A stretch of DNA of 21,744 bases from Candidatus Tenebribacter mawsonii (GTDB taxonomy: Bacteria; Cloacimonadota; Cloacimonadia; Cloacimonadales; TCS61): the NCBI GenBank assembly GCA_030765665.1, contig JAVCCD010000336.1, forward strand, positions 1-21,744, given 5' to 3'. The position numbers and the translations under genes are program-made. This document shows positions 7,366 to 14,820 of the stretch, in pieces; positions within the stretch are counted from its first letter, which is position 1, and each line of letters opens with the position of its first letter. Below the pieces are notes generated by a model. It was not told where the DNA came from. It saw only the letters and a list, made by a program, of their open reading frames with translations, and did not search any database.

Positions 7366-7385
7366 AAAGACAATAGAGTGTCTTT
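7366..7385 (+). terminator. Weak hairpin after the ferredoxin gene
   Basis: AAAGACA (7366-7372) pairs with TGTCTTT (7379-7385) around a 6-base loop, 17 bases after the stop codon. The U-rich stretch that follows is interrupted (GCGAGTTTTCTTCTT), so termination is only a possibility. Confidence 0.25.
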
Positions 7386-7455
7386 GCGAGTTTTCTTCTT
7401 GCTATTACAAACGAAGCAATCCATTTATTATTAATGAATTGAGATTTTGATTGCC
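7381..7455. repeat. Degenerate 'TTGCGAG...GAAGCAATCC' intergenic repeat remnant
   Basis: TCTTTGCGAG at 7381-7390 and CGAAGCAATCC at about 7411-7421, followed by GATTGCC near 7450-7456, resemble the dispersed intergenic element with core GTCATTGCGAG ... GAAGCAATC that I recall from many bacterial genomes. GCAATC and GATTGC are inverted copies. Only one copy is visible here. Confidence 0.3.
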
Positions 7456-7536
7456 TTTAAGAAAATCTCTTTAAAAGATACTTTACAATTCGGAGTTATG
7501 CAGAACTCATAATGGAATATATATTTGGAGGTAGTA

Positions 7537-7827
7537 TTGGATTGTCCCGTTTGTAAAAATGAGCCCACAATCGTTTTAGAACTTAATGAAATTGAAATAG
7601 ATTATTGTTTGAGTTGCAATGGGATTTGGCTTGATACTGGAGAACTGGAATTGCTCTTAGAAGACAATACAGAAACCAAAATATTCCTTAACTCTTTTAC
7701 TTTAGATAACAAAACCAAAGAAAAAAAACTTAGATGCCCTATATGCAACAAAAAGATGGATAAAGTGCAAGTTGTCGGAGGAAAAGAGATAAGAATTGAT
7801 AAATGCAAATATAATCATGGACTATGA
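7537..7827 (+). pseudogene. TFIIB-type zinc-ribbon protein, N-terminal part, ended by an in-frame TGA
   Basis: The first 42 residues are a standard zf-TFIIB zinc ribbon: C3-x2-C6, then YC24-x2-C27 and NGIWLDTGELE. A second copy starts at C67-x2-C70 and reaches C90 and NHGL, where TGA (7825-7827) interrupts it. After the TGA the same frame continues FDSGELEDVLEIGM, exactly the rest of the motif, so the TGA stands where the family has TGG (Trp). A TTG at 7525 is formally open, but GGAGG at 7527-7531 makes the TTG at 7537 the likely start. The intact gene would run to 8352 (271 residues). It may be a recent pseudogene, a read-through gene or an assembly error. Confidence 0.75.
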
Positions 7828-8352
7828 TTCGATTCGGGCGAGCTGGAAGATGTCCTTGAAATTGGAATGCTAGATAAGCAAAATATTATTCCATCTTCAT
7901 GTATACACGATATAAAGGATATAAAGGATATAAAAATCCGCACTGCTAAGGCTTCTGCTCAAACTAAAACCACAAAAACAAGTACTCGCGATCTTGGTGA
8001 TCTGATGAGAGCAGTAAATAATTATATGTTTATAACCTGTAATTGTGGTTTGAAGATGAAACTTCCGCCAAACATTAAAAAAAGTAAGATCAATTGCCCT
8101 CGTTGCGGTAAAGAGAATCTTGTTCCTATTGCTGAGTTAGCTGCAATTCAGTGCATCAATATGGGCACTGAAAAATGTGATGTTAAACCAAAAAATAAAA
8201 CTACTAAAAATGATTCTTTTGTTTATAATAGAAAAAGTAAAGGATGGGAATCTTTTAGCTGCCAATGCGGAAGTCCTAAACAACTTTCACCTGCTTTTAA
8301 TAAACCTTATTTTGTGTGTAACATATGTGGAAAAAAAATTGTTGTAAAGTGA
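7828..8352 (+). pseudogene. Zinc-ribbon protein, C-terminal part in the same frame beyond the TGA
   Basis: This continues the preceding gene in frame without a ribosome binding site of its own; the first ATG is at 7867. It finishes the second zf-TFIIB ribbon, then has a 9-bp triplicate at 7909-7935 coding DIKDIKDIK, a basic linker, and two further Cys4 ribbons: CNCG...CPRCGK and CQCG...CNICGK near the end. The whole product would carry four zinc sites, suggesting a nucleic-acid- or protein-binding role, but no specific function is recognised. If TGA is a true stop, this part could be made only by re-initiation. Confidence 0.65.
7909..7935 (+). repeat. 9-bp tandem repeat, three copies, in coding sequence
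   Basis: GATATAAAG at 7909-7917 and 7918-7926 is followed by GATATAAAA at 7927-7935. Each unit encodes Asp-Ile-Lys. It probably arose by replication slippage, and copy number may vary between strains. Confidence 0.85.
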
Positions 8353-8386
8353 CCATACAGTGATAACAAGGTTGAATAATTTATCA

Positions 8387-8420
8387 TTTTGATATAGTAT
8401 AGCCTTCTATATTATCAAAA
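8387..8420. promoter_or_regulatory. AT-rich dyad upstream of the sigma-54 promoter (candidate activator site)
   Basis: TTTTGATA...TATAG (8387-8402) and CTATA...TATCAAAA (8407-8420) form an inverted repeat around CCTT. Its centre is about 100 bases before the -24 element, within the usual range for enhancer-binding sites of sigma-54 activators. It could instead be a weak terminator of the preceding gene, but no U tract follows. Confidence 0.35.
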
Positions 8421-8503
8421 ATATAATTTATCTTACTTCTCATATATAAACACAATTTTGCTAACTTACCTCCTAATAGCATATTAAGAACTATCACACT
8501 ATA

Positions 8504-8521
8504 TTGGCACGCTACTTGCAT
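8504..8521 (+). promoter_or_regulatory. Sigma-54 (RpoN) -24/-12 promoter
   Basis: TTGGCACGCTACTTGCAT matches the sigma-54 consensus TGGCAC-N5-TTGCW with correct spacing between the invariant GG and GC. It is the only such match found by eye in the window and lies in an intergenic gap. The start of transcription should fall near 8532, about 60 bases before the ATG at 8593. Sigma-54 promoters need an AAA+ activator, and one with the GAFTGA loop is encoded 3 kb downstream. Confidence 0.88.
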
Positions 8522-8592
8522 CTATTTGAGCGATTATAGAAGTGAAAATGAAAATTTAAATTAATGAAGTAAAAAATTAAATGGAGGAAGTT

Positions 8593-9798
8593 ATGAAAAA
8601 GATTTTATTAGTTGTATTGGTAGCTATGTTTCTCAGTTCAATTAACTTGTTTGCACAAGTAGAAATTGAAGAAGGTGTTAATGTATATGAGATCGATATG
8701 GAAGTAGAAGAAGCTTTGATGGAAGTTGAAGAAGCACTTGATGATATGAACTTCAATATTCTTGTGAGCAGAACATCCGAAGAGCAACCAAGAATGGGTG
8801 TATTCTTATCTGATATGGATTTTGAAGATGCCTACAAAATCCATTATCCTTACTGCTATGGTGTTTATGTAACTGGTGTAACTCATGATGGTCCTGCTCA
8901 AAAAGCAGGTCTTGCAAAAGGTGACATAATAATGGAATTCGATGGTAAACAGGCAAAATTTGAGAGTAAACTAGTTAAATTGATAAAAAGCAAAAGTATC
9001 GGCGATGAAGTTAAGGTTAAGATATTTAGAGATGAAGAAATTTTTATCGCTAATCTTACATTAGCTACAATAACTTCAAAAGATACTGAAATGATACTAA
9101 CTAAAGACGGCTCTAAGAAAAAGAAAAAGTTATCAGTTGGTAACGGTGGCGGTGGTTGGATCCCTGTATGGTTCGTTGATAATAATGAATTTGAAGATAT
9201 AAACCATATTTTAGTTGATTATGGCTTCAATGGTTTGGATGAGAAAGGCATTCTCATGCACGGTGGTGGTGGAAACGGCAATATGGGAAAAGGCTGGTTT
9301 CTTGGTGGAATGGGTGCAGGTTATTCCATTGATAAGAAGAAAGGATACGGTATTGATGGTGACGAGATCATCGATGTTACTCGTAGAATGTTATACTCAA
9401 ATGCTTTTGGTGGTGTTACTCTGGATAAACGTCTTGCAATTACAAAAAATCTTGTAACATCTCTTGGATTCATGCTCGGTTGGGGTGGTCATAATCTGCA
9501 AATTTCTCAAACAGATGGAGCATATGATTGGGATGAATTGAATGAAGACATGAATTCTTCTGCAAATAATGCAATTGAGATCGAGAAGAATTACATATTG
9601 TTCCAACCAAAAGCTACAATAATGTACAGAATTCTTGATTGGCTCAGTATTCGCGCAGAAGGTGGATATATGCTTTCACATTCTTACACAAATGGATGGG
9701 ATGCAATTTCTTGTGATGATAATTTTGAAATCAATAATTCACCAGAAACACCTTATCAAGGTTATACTATTTCTATAGGACCTTGGTTCGGATTTTAA
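8593..9798 (+). CDS. Secreted PDZ-domain protein with Gly-rich and putative outer-membrane beta-barrel region
   Basis: The ATG at 8593 (MKKILLVV) is preferred over that at 8581, because the latter lies in the ribosome binding site GGAGGAA. The 401-residue protein has a signal peptide (cleavage likely after Ala21), a tandem MEVEEAL repeat (36-49), a PDZ domain (about 66-158, with GVYVTGV and GPAQKAGLAKGD), a Lys-rich linker, a Gly-rich segment (184-258) and alternating aromatic strands ending in SIGPWFGF with a C-terminal Phe, as in outer-membrane barrels. No protease domain is present, so PDZ probably binds peptide termini. It is preceded by a sigma-54 promoter and followed by a strong terminator. 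The family is not recognised; location and domain calls are inferences. Confidence 0.85.
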   Translation: MKKILLVVLVAMFLSSINLFAQVEIEEGVNVYEIDMEVEEALMEVEEALDDMNFNILVSRTSEEQPRMGVFLSDMDFEDAYKIHYPYCYGVYVTGVTHDGPAQKAGLAKGDIIMEFDGKQAKFESKLVKLIKSKSIGDEVKVKIFRDEEIFIANLTLATITSKDTEMILTKDGSKKKKKLSVGNGGGGWIPVWFVDNNEFEDINHILVDYGFNGLDEKGILMHGGGGNGNMGKGWFLGGMGAGYSIDKKKGYGIDGDEIIDVTRRMLYSNAFGGVTLDKRLAITKNLVTSLGFMLGWGGHNLQISQTDGAYDWDELNEDMNSSANNAIEIEKNYILFQPKATIMYRILDWLSIRAEGGYMLSHSYTNGWDAISCDDNFEINNSPETPYQGYTISIGPWFGF

Positions 9799-9814
9799 TT
9801 ATTGACAAATTAAG

Positions 9815-9855
9815 AAGAGTCTTTAACCGTCTTTTTGGTTAAAGACTCTTTTTTT
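9815..9855 (+). terminator. Strong Rho-independent terminator between the PDZ gene and the DUF4390/ntrYX operon
   Basis: A perfect 14-bp stem (9815-9828 with 9837-9850; AAGAGTCTTTAACC and its complement) with an 8-base loop is followed by TTTTT to 9855. It ends only 14 bases before the next start codon, leaving no room for a promoter after it. The downstream operon must therefore be reached by readthrough or from a promoter upstream of or inside this hairpin. Confidence 0.92.
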
Positions 9856-9869
9856 ATGGGAGGAAGTTA

Positions 9870-10418
9870 ATGTTTCAGATACTTGCTGAAAAAGTAATTA
9901 GCGGTCTGGCAGCTTTTTCAATGCTGCTTCTTTCTTCTTATCAGGGTAATGAAGCTAATTTTTCGGCTTACACAACCTCATTTCTTGATGATCGAATGTT
10001 CCTTGAATGCAGTCTGGAAAATGCCTTTGAAAACGATTTTGAAGAGATCTTCAAATCCGGACAGAGTATAGATATTTTCTTTAGTGTGAAAATCAAACTA
10101 AATAATTTATTGATCCACGAAGAGGAATTCAGACATTCAATTATCTTTGATCCGTTAACACAATTGTTTAGTATTGAGCTTGAAGATCAGGATTTGTCTT
10201 TCACAACTAACTCTTATGATGAGTTAAAGATAATTATTTCTAATATTGAATACAGTTTTAAGGATGAGAATATTAAAGATTGTACAATTACCATGAGTGC
10301 ATATCTGCCAAAAATACGTTTGATAGCCTTGAATAAAGATTTTGATCTTATGATGTTATGGAAATTTAATCAACCAGAACTTACCGTAAAATTGGCAACG
10401 GACATCAATGAAAATTAA
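9870..10418 (+). CDS. DUF4390-like envelope protein, upstream partner of NtrY-like kinase
   Basis: The 182-residue protein has an N-terminal hydrophobic segment (about 7-23) and then a beta-rich domain. The pattern FLDDRMFLECSLE, SGQSIDIFFSVKI, SIIFDPLTQLFSIEL and SYDELKIIISN resembles DUF4390, a family that in Proteobacteria is often encoded directly before NtrY/NtrX-type genes. That placement is repeated here: its last 11 bases overlap the kinase gene. It is probably exported or membrane-tethered, where it may modulate the kinase sensor, but no biochemical role is established. GGAGGAAG lies before the ATG. The family call rests on remembered patterns and gene order. Confidence 0.75.
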   Translation: MFQILAEKVISGLAAFSMLLLSSYQGNEANFSAYTTSFLDDRMFLECSLENAFENDFEEIFKSGQSIDIFFSVKIKLNNLLIHEEEFRHSIIFDPLTQLFSIELEDQDLSFTTNSYDELKIIISNIEYSFKDENIKDCTITMSAYLPKIRLIALNKDFDLMMLWKFNQPELTVKLATDINEN

Positions 10419-11577
10419 TCTAGGAATAAGGTCGAGTGTAATTTTACTTTTTCTCTTACTTTATTTATCTAGTTTATTCATTATAAACAACTTCTTTGTA
10501 AAAAAATATCAACAATCAAATTTGTTGTTTACCGAAATGAAATTTGACTCTTCAATCTCCGAATTAACATTTAATACAAAACAAGATAGTGTTAAAGCCC
10601 GTGAATTACTAAACAAGTTCCGTCAAAATCTTGCTGACGCTGAAATGATGAAACAAGAAGCGCAGAACTATTCAATAGCATACTTATTATTGTTGATGAT
10701 TCTATCAATAGTAATTTTTATTTCGTTTTTATATAGAATTACAAACCCTCTTAACCAATTGCAGAAAGCTACAAAAAAGATCAAGGATGGTGATTTTACT
10801 GTATACTTACCTGAGACGGGTATCAAAGAAATTCGTGAATTGAAACAATCTTTCAATAGCATGTCTCGGGAATTGAACAGTACTCAGAAAAAATTACTTC
10901 AAGCTGAAAAAGATACAATGTGGAAAGAACTGTCTCGCATATTGGCACACGAAATAAAGAATCCACTCACACCTATACAGTTATCAATTCAAAGGCTGGA
11001 AGAGAAATATGAAATTGATCAAGAAAAGTTCTATGAAGTTTTTCCTGAATCTGTTAACATAATTAATCAGGAAATAAACAATCTAAAACTACTAGCACGA
11101 TCCTTTTCTAATTTTGCCAAAAACATAAATCCGGAATTTTCGGAATTTAATCCAAAAGCTGTTATTGATGAAATCCTCAATTCTTATCAACATGATTTTG
11201 ATATTAATGTTTCTGGAGAAAATAGTATTATCTCTTTTGATCGGACACATTTTTATCAAATCATTACAAACCTGATTCAAAATGCTTTAGATGCTTGCGA
11301 AAAAGATGATACCATCTTAATTAAAATCACAAAAAACAATATGAAAATTTTAATCAGTATTTCTGATTCTGGCAAGGGAATCAAACAAGAAGATATAGAT
11401 AAAATATTTGAACCATACTTCACAAAAAAGAAGAAAGGAACAGGACTTGGTTTGGCATTAGTAAAAAAACTTGTAGATGTAAATAACTCTACAATAAACG
11501 TAACCAGCAAAGTAAATGAAGGAAGCTGCTTTGAAATTGATGTTCCAAATAGATTTATTAAGACTCAGGAGAAATAA
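10408..11577 (+). CDS. NtrY-like sensor histidine kinase
   Basis: This 389-residue inner-membrane kinase has two membrane segments (about 8-30 and 89-110) around a small extracytoplasmic loop of about 58 residues. A HAMP linker follows (about 108-160), then the dimerisation/phospho-acceptor helix with His181 in HEIKNPLTPIQLS, the wording typical of NtrY, then the ATPase domain with N box NLIQNALDA, SDSGKGI, FEPYFTKK and GTGLGLALVKK. All catalytic boxes are intact. It lacks the larger sensor and PAS domain of full NtrY. It overlaps the DUF4390-like gene and abuts the response regulator (stop TAA directly followed by ATG), so the two should be a cognate pair. Confidence 0.93.
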   Translation: MKINLGIRSSVILLFLLLYLSSLFIINNFFVKKYQQSNLLFTEMKFDSSISELTFNTKQDSVKARELLNKFRQNLADAEMMKQEAQNYSIAYLLLLMILSIVIFISFLYRITNPLNQLQKATKKIKDGDFTVYLPETGIKEIRELKQSFNSMSRELNSTQKKLLQAEKDTMWKELSRILAHEIKNPLTPIQLSIQRLEEKYEIDQEKFYEVFPESVNIINQEINNLKLLARSFSNFAKNINPEFSEFNPKAVIDEILNSYQHDFDINVSGENSIISFDRTHFYQIITNLIQNALDACEKDDTILIKITKNNMKILISISDSGKGIKQEDIDKIFEPYFTKKKKGTGLGLALVKKLVDVNNSTINVTSKVNEGSCFEIDVPNRFIKTQEK

Positions 11578-12918
11578 ATGAAAGTACTAGTTATTGATGA
11601 TGAAATGAATATATGTTTAACGTTAAAAAATATTTTAGAAGATGAAGGTTATGAATGTGATCATGCCCTTGATGACAAAACCGGTATGAAAAAATTTGAT
11701 AGTATGACACCTGATGTTGTTCTTTTAGATGTAAGACTTGATGGTGCGAATGGTATTAATCTTTTAAAAGAGATGAAAAAGCTAAGAGAAGATGTAATTG
11801 TTATTATGATCTCTGGTCATAGTGGGATAAAGGAAGCAGTTCAATCTATTAAATTTGGTGCTTACGATTTTCTTGAAAAACCCCTTAGCCTTACAAAAGT
11901 TAAAATAATACTGAAGAAAGCAACAGAATTTCATGATATTGCAAAAGATTACAGCAGATTAAAATCAAATGAGAATGAAAAATATACAATAATTGGTAAT
12001 AGTGAACCTATCCAAGAACTTTTATCACTTATTGATAGAATTGCTGCCAGTGACTCAAAAGTACTTGTACGAGGAGAAAGTGGAACTGGAAAAGAACTTG
12101 TAGCCTACGCTATTCACCACAGAAGTAGTAGAAAAGATAAACCATTTGCTAAATTTAATTCTGCGGCAATTCCTACAGAACTTGTAGAAAGTGAATTATT
12201 TGGCTATGAAAAAGGAGCATTTACGGGTGCTGTAAGCAGCAAAAGAGGTAAAATAGAACAAGCACATGGAGGAACACTTTTCCTCGATGAGATTGGCGAT
12301 ATGAGCCTTAAGGCACAATCTAAGATACTGCGTGTAATACAAGAAGGTGAATTTGAACGAGTTGGAAGTAACACAACCCAAAAAATTGATATCAGACTTA
12401 TTGCAGCAACTCATAAAAACCTGGAGGATCTAGTGCAAACAGGAGAATTCAGAGAAGATCTATATTATCGTTTGAATGTCATTCCCATTACTACACCTCC
12501 CCTACGTCAGCATCCGGAAGATATTCCGATACTGATTGAATATTTCTCTAATCAATTCTCGAATGAGTTGAAGCTCCCTTTGAAGAAATTTTTACCTGAA
12601 ACAATTACGGAGTTGAGATCTTGGCAATTCAAGGGTAATATCAGAGAATTGAAGAATTTCATAGAAAGGATGTACATTCTCGTTCAAAAAACCATAATTG
12701 AACCTGAAGATATAAAGCAAATGGGAATGCCTACTCAATCAGATTCTAATTTTTGGAATGAAACTCTTTCATTAAAAGAGAAAAGGAAAGTATTCGAGAC
12801 CAAATATCTTTCAATCCAGTTGAAATTAAATAATGGTAACATCTCAAGAACTGCAAATGCTCTTGATCTCCAAGTTAGTAATCTATCCCGTAAATTAAAA
12901 GAACTAGAAATAAATTAA
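11578..12918 (+). CDS. NtrX/NtrC-type sigma-54-dependent response regulator
   Basis: The 446-residue protein has a receiver domain (1-115; acidic D7/D8, phospho-acceptor D51, K101), an AAA+ sigma-54-interaction domain (about 138-370; Walker A GESGTGKE 166-173, GAFTGA loop 213-218, Walker B LFLDEIGD 234-241, arginine-finger region around FREDLYYRLNV) and a C-terminal Fis-type helix-turn-helix (about 419-446). The intact GAFTGA loop means it should contact sigma-54 and open promoters. It pairs with the adjacent NtrY-like kinase. The sigma-54 promoter at 8504-8521 is the obvious local target. NtrX rather than NtrC is favoured by the NtrY-type partner. Confidence 0.94.
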   Translation: MKVLVIDDEMNICLTLKNILEDEGYECDHALDDKTGMKKFDSMTPDVVLLDVRLDGANGINLLKEMKKLREDVIVIMISGHSGIKEAVQSIKFGAYDFLEKPLSLTKVKIILKKATEFHDIAKDYSRLKSNENEKYTIIGNSEPIQELLSLIDRIAASDSKVLVRGESGTGKELVAYAIHHRSSRKDKPFAKFNSAAIPTELVESELFGYEKGAFTGAVSSKRGKIEQAHGGTLFLDEIGDMSLKAQSKILRVIQEGEFERVGSNTTQKIDIRLIAATHKNLEDLVQTGEFREDLYYRLNVIPITTPPLRQHPEDIPILIEYFSNQFSNELKLPLKKFLPETITELRSWQFKGNIRELKNFIERMYILVQKTIIEPEDIKQMGMPTQSDSNFWNETLSLKEKRKVFETKYLSIQLKLNNGNISRTANALDLQVSNLSRKLKELEIN

Positions 12919-12930
12919 AGGAGTAATTAT

Positions 12931-14676
12931 ATGAAATCAAAATGGTTTTCGCTTGGGTGTCTTACATCAATTGTAATAATTATAATAATTATATTTTCTT
13001 TAATAATTACATTTGGTATCCTGGGAAAAAGATTACAAAAACCCTTACCAAAGCAAATCATGGATGGTAGTTGGTTAAAATTAGATCTATCTGGAAGGAT
13101 TATTGATTATAACGAGTTTGAGGATAACCCATTTACAGGTTCATTCTCTGAAAAAACCAATTCAGTTCATGATATTGTACACAAGATTAACAAAGCTGCA
13201 CATGATGAAAGAATAATCGGTATAATCCTTGAACCTCAATTTATTTCTTGTGGATACGCTAATTTACATGAGATCATGAATGCGTTGAATGATTTTAAAA
13301 ATACAGGCAAAGAGATCCATGCATATCTAGATCTTGGTTTGAATAAAGATTATTTTCTTTCTTCAGTTGCTAATAAAATCTACCTTAATCCATCTGCTTC
13401 TGCTGGAATTTTATTGACTGGAGTTGGTGGTGGTATGCTCTTCTACAAAGATATGCTAGATAAAATAGGAGTAGAGTTTAATGTGATACATGCTGGTAAA
13501 TATAAAGGTGCTGGAGAAACTTTTTCGCGCAATAAGCTTTCAGAGCCTGTTAAAAAGAACCTTGATAGATTATTTTCAAATGTGTATGATTCTGTTCTTT
13601 TAGAGATAGCTGAAAATCGTAATATCGATATTTCTGAACTCATAAATATTTATGAAAAGAGAGAAGAACTTTTCATTAATCAGGAATCTGCTTTAGAATA
13701 TAATTTGATCGATGAGCTTACGTTTAAAGAAGACCTCTACAAGGAATTGGGAATATCCAAAAAGAGACTCATTACATTATCAGATTATGATATTCCAAAA
13801 TTTAAAACTTCAAATGCGAATATCGCGGTTGTTTATGCACAGGGTGGGATCGTAATGCAATCACTGGGTTTAAATACAGTTAATATCACAGCTAATAAAC
13901 TTAATGCGATCTTAGATAAAATTGAAAGAGATAATGATATCAAAGGTGTGGTTATTCGCGTAAATAGTCCAGGAGGAAGCGCCCTTGTTTCTGAAATTAT
14001 CCATTCGAAGATTAAAAAGTTAAGAGAAGTAAAACCTGTTGTGATCTCTATGGGAAATGTAGCTGCATCCGGTGGATACTACATATCTACTGAATCAGAT
14101 TATATTTTCGCAGATCCATACACAATAACAGGCTCAATTGGTGTTGTAGCCATGTTACTAAATATTTCTAAAATGACCGATAAAATTGGAATTAACGAAG
14201 AAGACCTCTCTAAAGGAAAATTTACAAATGCTTTAAGCATATATTCTAAACTAGAAGAATCTACGATCGTATCTATGCGTAAGAGTATTCAAAGTACATA
14301 TCTAGAATTTAAACAAAGAGTAGCTGACGGAAGGGAAATTTCACTAGAAGATGTGGAGCAAATTGCTCAAGGACAAGTCTGGTCTGCTGAAGATGCATTA
14401 CAAAACAATCTTATAGATGAAACTGGAATGATTAGTGATGCGATTACAAAAGCGGCTGAACTTAGCAATTTAGATGAATTCACTATTGAATACTTCCCAA
14501 AAAAGAAGAGTTATCTTGAAGAATTCCTGAAAGATAAATTAGATGTAGATCTTGCTGAAACGGTCATTTCTAATCAAGTTAAGGGAGAGAGAGGTATGCT
14601 AAAAGCCTGGCAGTTATTTAAGAGTATTAAGAATGACCCTTTGCAAGCTGTAATGCCATTTGAATTAGAAAATTAA
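12931..14676 (+). CDS. sppA: Signal peptide peptidase SppA, 67-kDa type
   Basis: SppA is a membrane-bound Ser/Lys protease that degrades cleaved signal peptides and other peptides on the outer face of the inner membrane. The 581-residue protein has one N-terminal membrane segment (about 10-31) and tandem ClpP-like domains. The general-base Lys is K192 in HAGKYKGAGE, and the nucleophile is Ser380 in MGNVAASGGYY, preceded by VNSPGGSALVSEII. AGGAG precedes the ATG, and it starts 12 bases after the regulator gene, as the last gene of the DUF4390-ntrY-ntrX-sppA unit before a terminator. This supports an envelope-maintenance role for the whole operon. Confidence 0.94.
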   Translation: MKSKWFSLGCLTSIVIIIIIIFSLIITFGILGKRLQKPLPKQIMDGSWLKLDLSGRIIDYNEFEDNPFTGSFSEKTNSVHDIVHKINKAAHDERIIGIILEPQFISCGYANLHEIMNALNDFKNTGKEIHAYLDLGLNKDYFLSSVANKIYLNPSASAGILLTGVGGGMLFYKDMLDKIGVEFNVIHAGKYKGAGETFSRNKLSEPVKKNLDRLFSNVYDSVLLEIAENRNIDISELINIYEKREELFINQESALEYNLIDELTFKEDLYKELGISKKRLITLSDYDIPKFKTSNANIAVVYAQGGIVMQSLGLNTVNITANKLNAILDKIERDNDIKGVVIRVNSPGGSALVSEIIHSKIKKLREVKPVVISMGNVAASGGYYISTESDYIFADPYTITGSIGVVAMLLNISKMTDKIGINEEDLSKGKFTNALSIYSKLEESTIVSMRKSIQSTYLEFKQRVADGREISLEDVEQIAQGQVWSAEDALQNNLIDETGMISDAITKAAELSNLDEFTIEYFPKKKSYLEEFLKDKLDVDLAETVISNQVKGERGMLKAWQLFKSIKNDPLQAVMPFELEN

Positions 14677-14697
14677 ACACCAGATAAAATTTGTACT

Positions 14698-14731
14698 GAA
14701 GGTGGCTTTAAGGTCACCTTCTTTCTTTTCT
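14698..14731 (+). terminator. Rho-independent terminator after sppA
   Basis: GAAGGTGGC (14698-14706) pairs with GTCACCTTC (14713-14721) with one G-T wobble and a 6-base loop, followed by TTTCTTTTCT. It closes the DUF4390-ntrYX-sppA operon 21 bases after the sppA stop. Confidence 0.85.
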
Positions 14732-14820
14732 AATGAATATAAAGTACTTGACTTATAAACCTTATAAAAAAATTTGCTTTATAATAAAAATTTATTTTAA
14801 TATATTAATATGGAGGAATA

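Noticed and set aside
7825..7870. TGA as a selenocysteine codon.
   Set aside because: The position is occupied by Trp in the zinc-ribbon family, not Cys, and I see no clear SECIS-like hairpin just downstream.
9802..9830. TTGACA before the terminator hairpin as a promoter for the DUF4390/ntrYX operon.
   Set aside because: The matching -10 position reads AACCGT, and the hairpin would terminate the transcript at once.
10942..10960. TTGGCAC inside the kinase gene as a sigma-54 promoter.
   Set aside because: The -12 TTGC is missing at the required distance, and the site codes for the conserved histidine motif.
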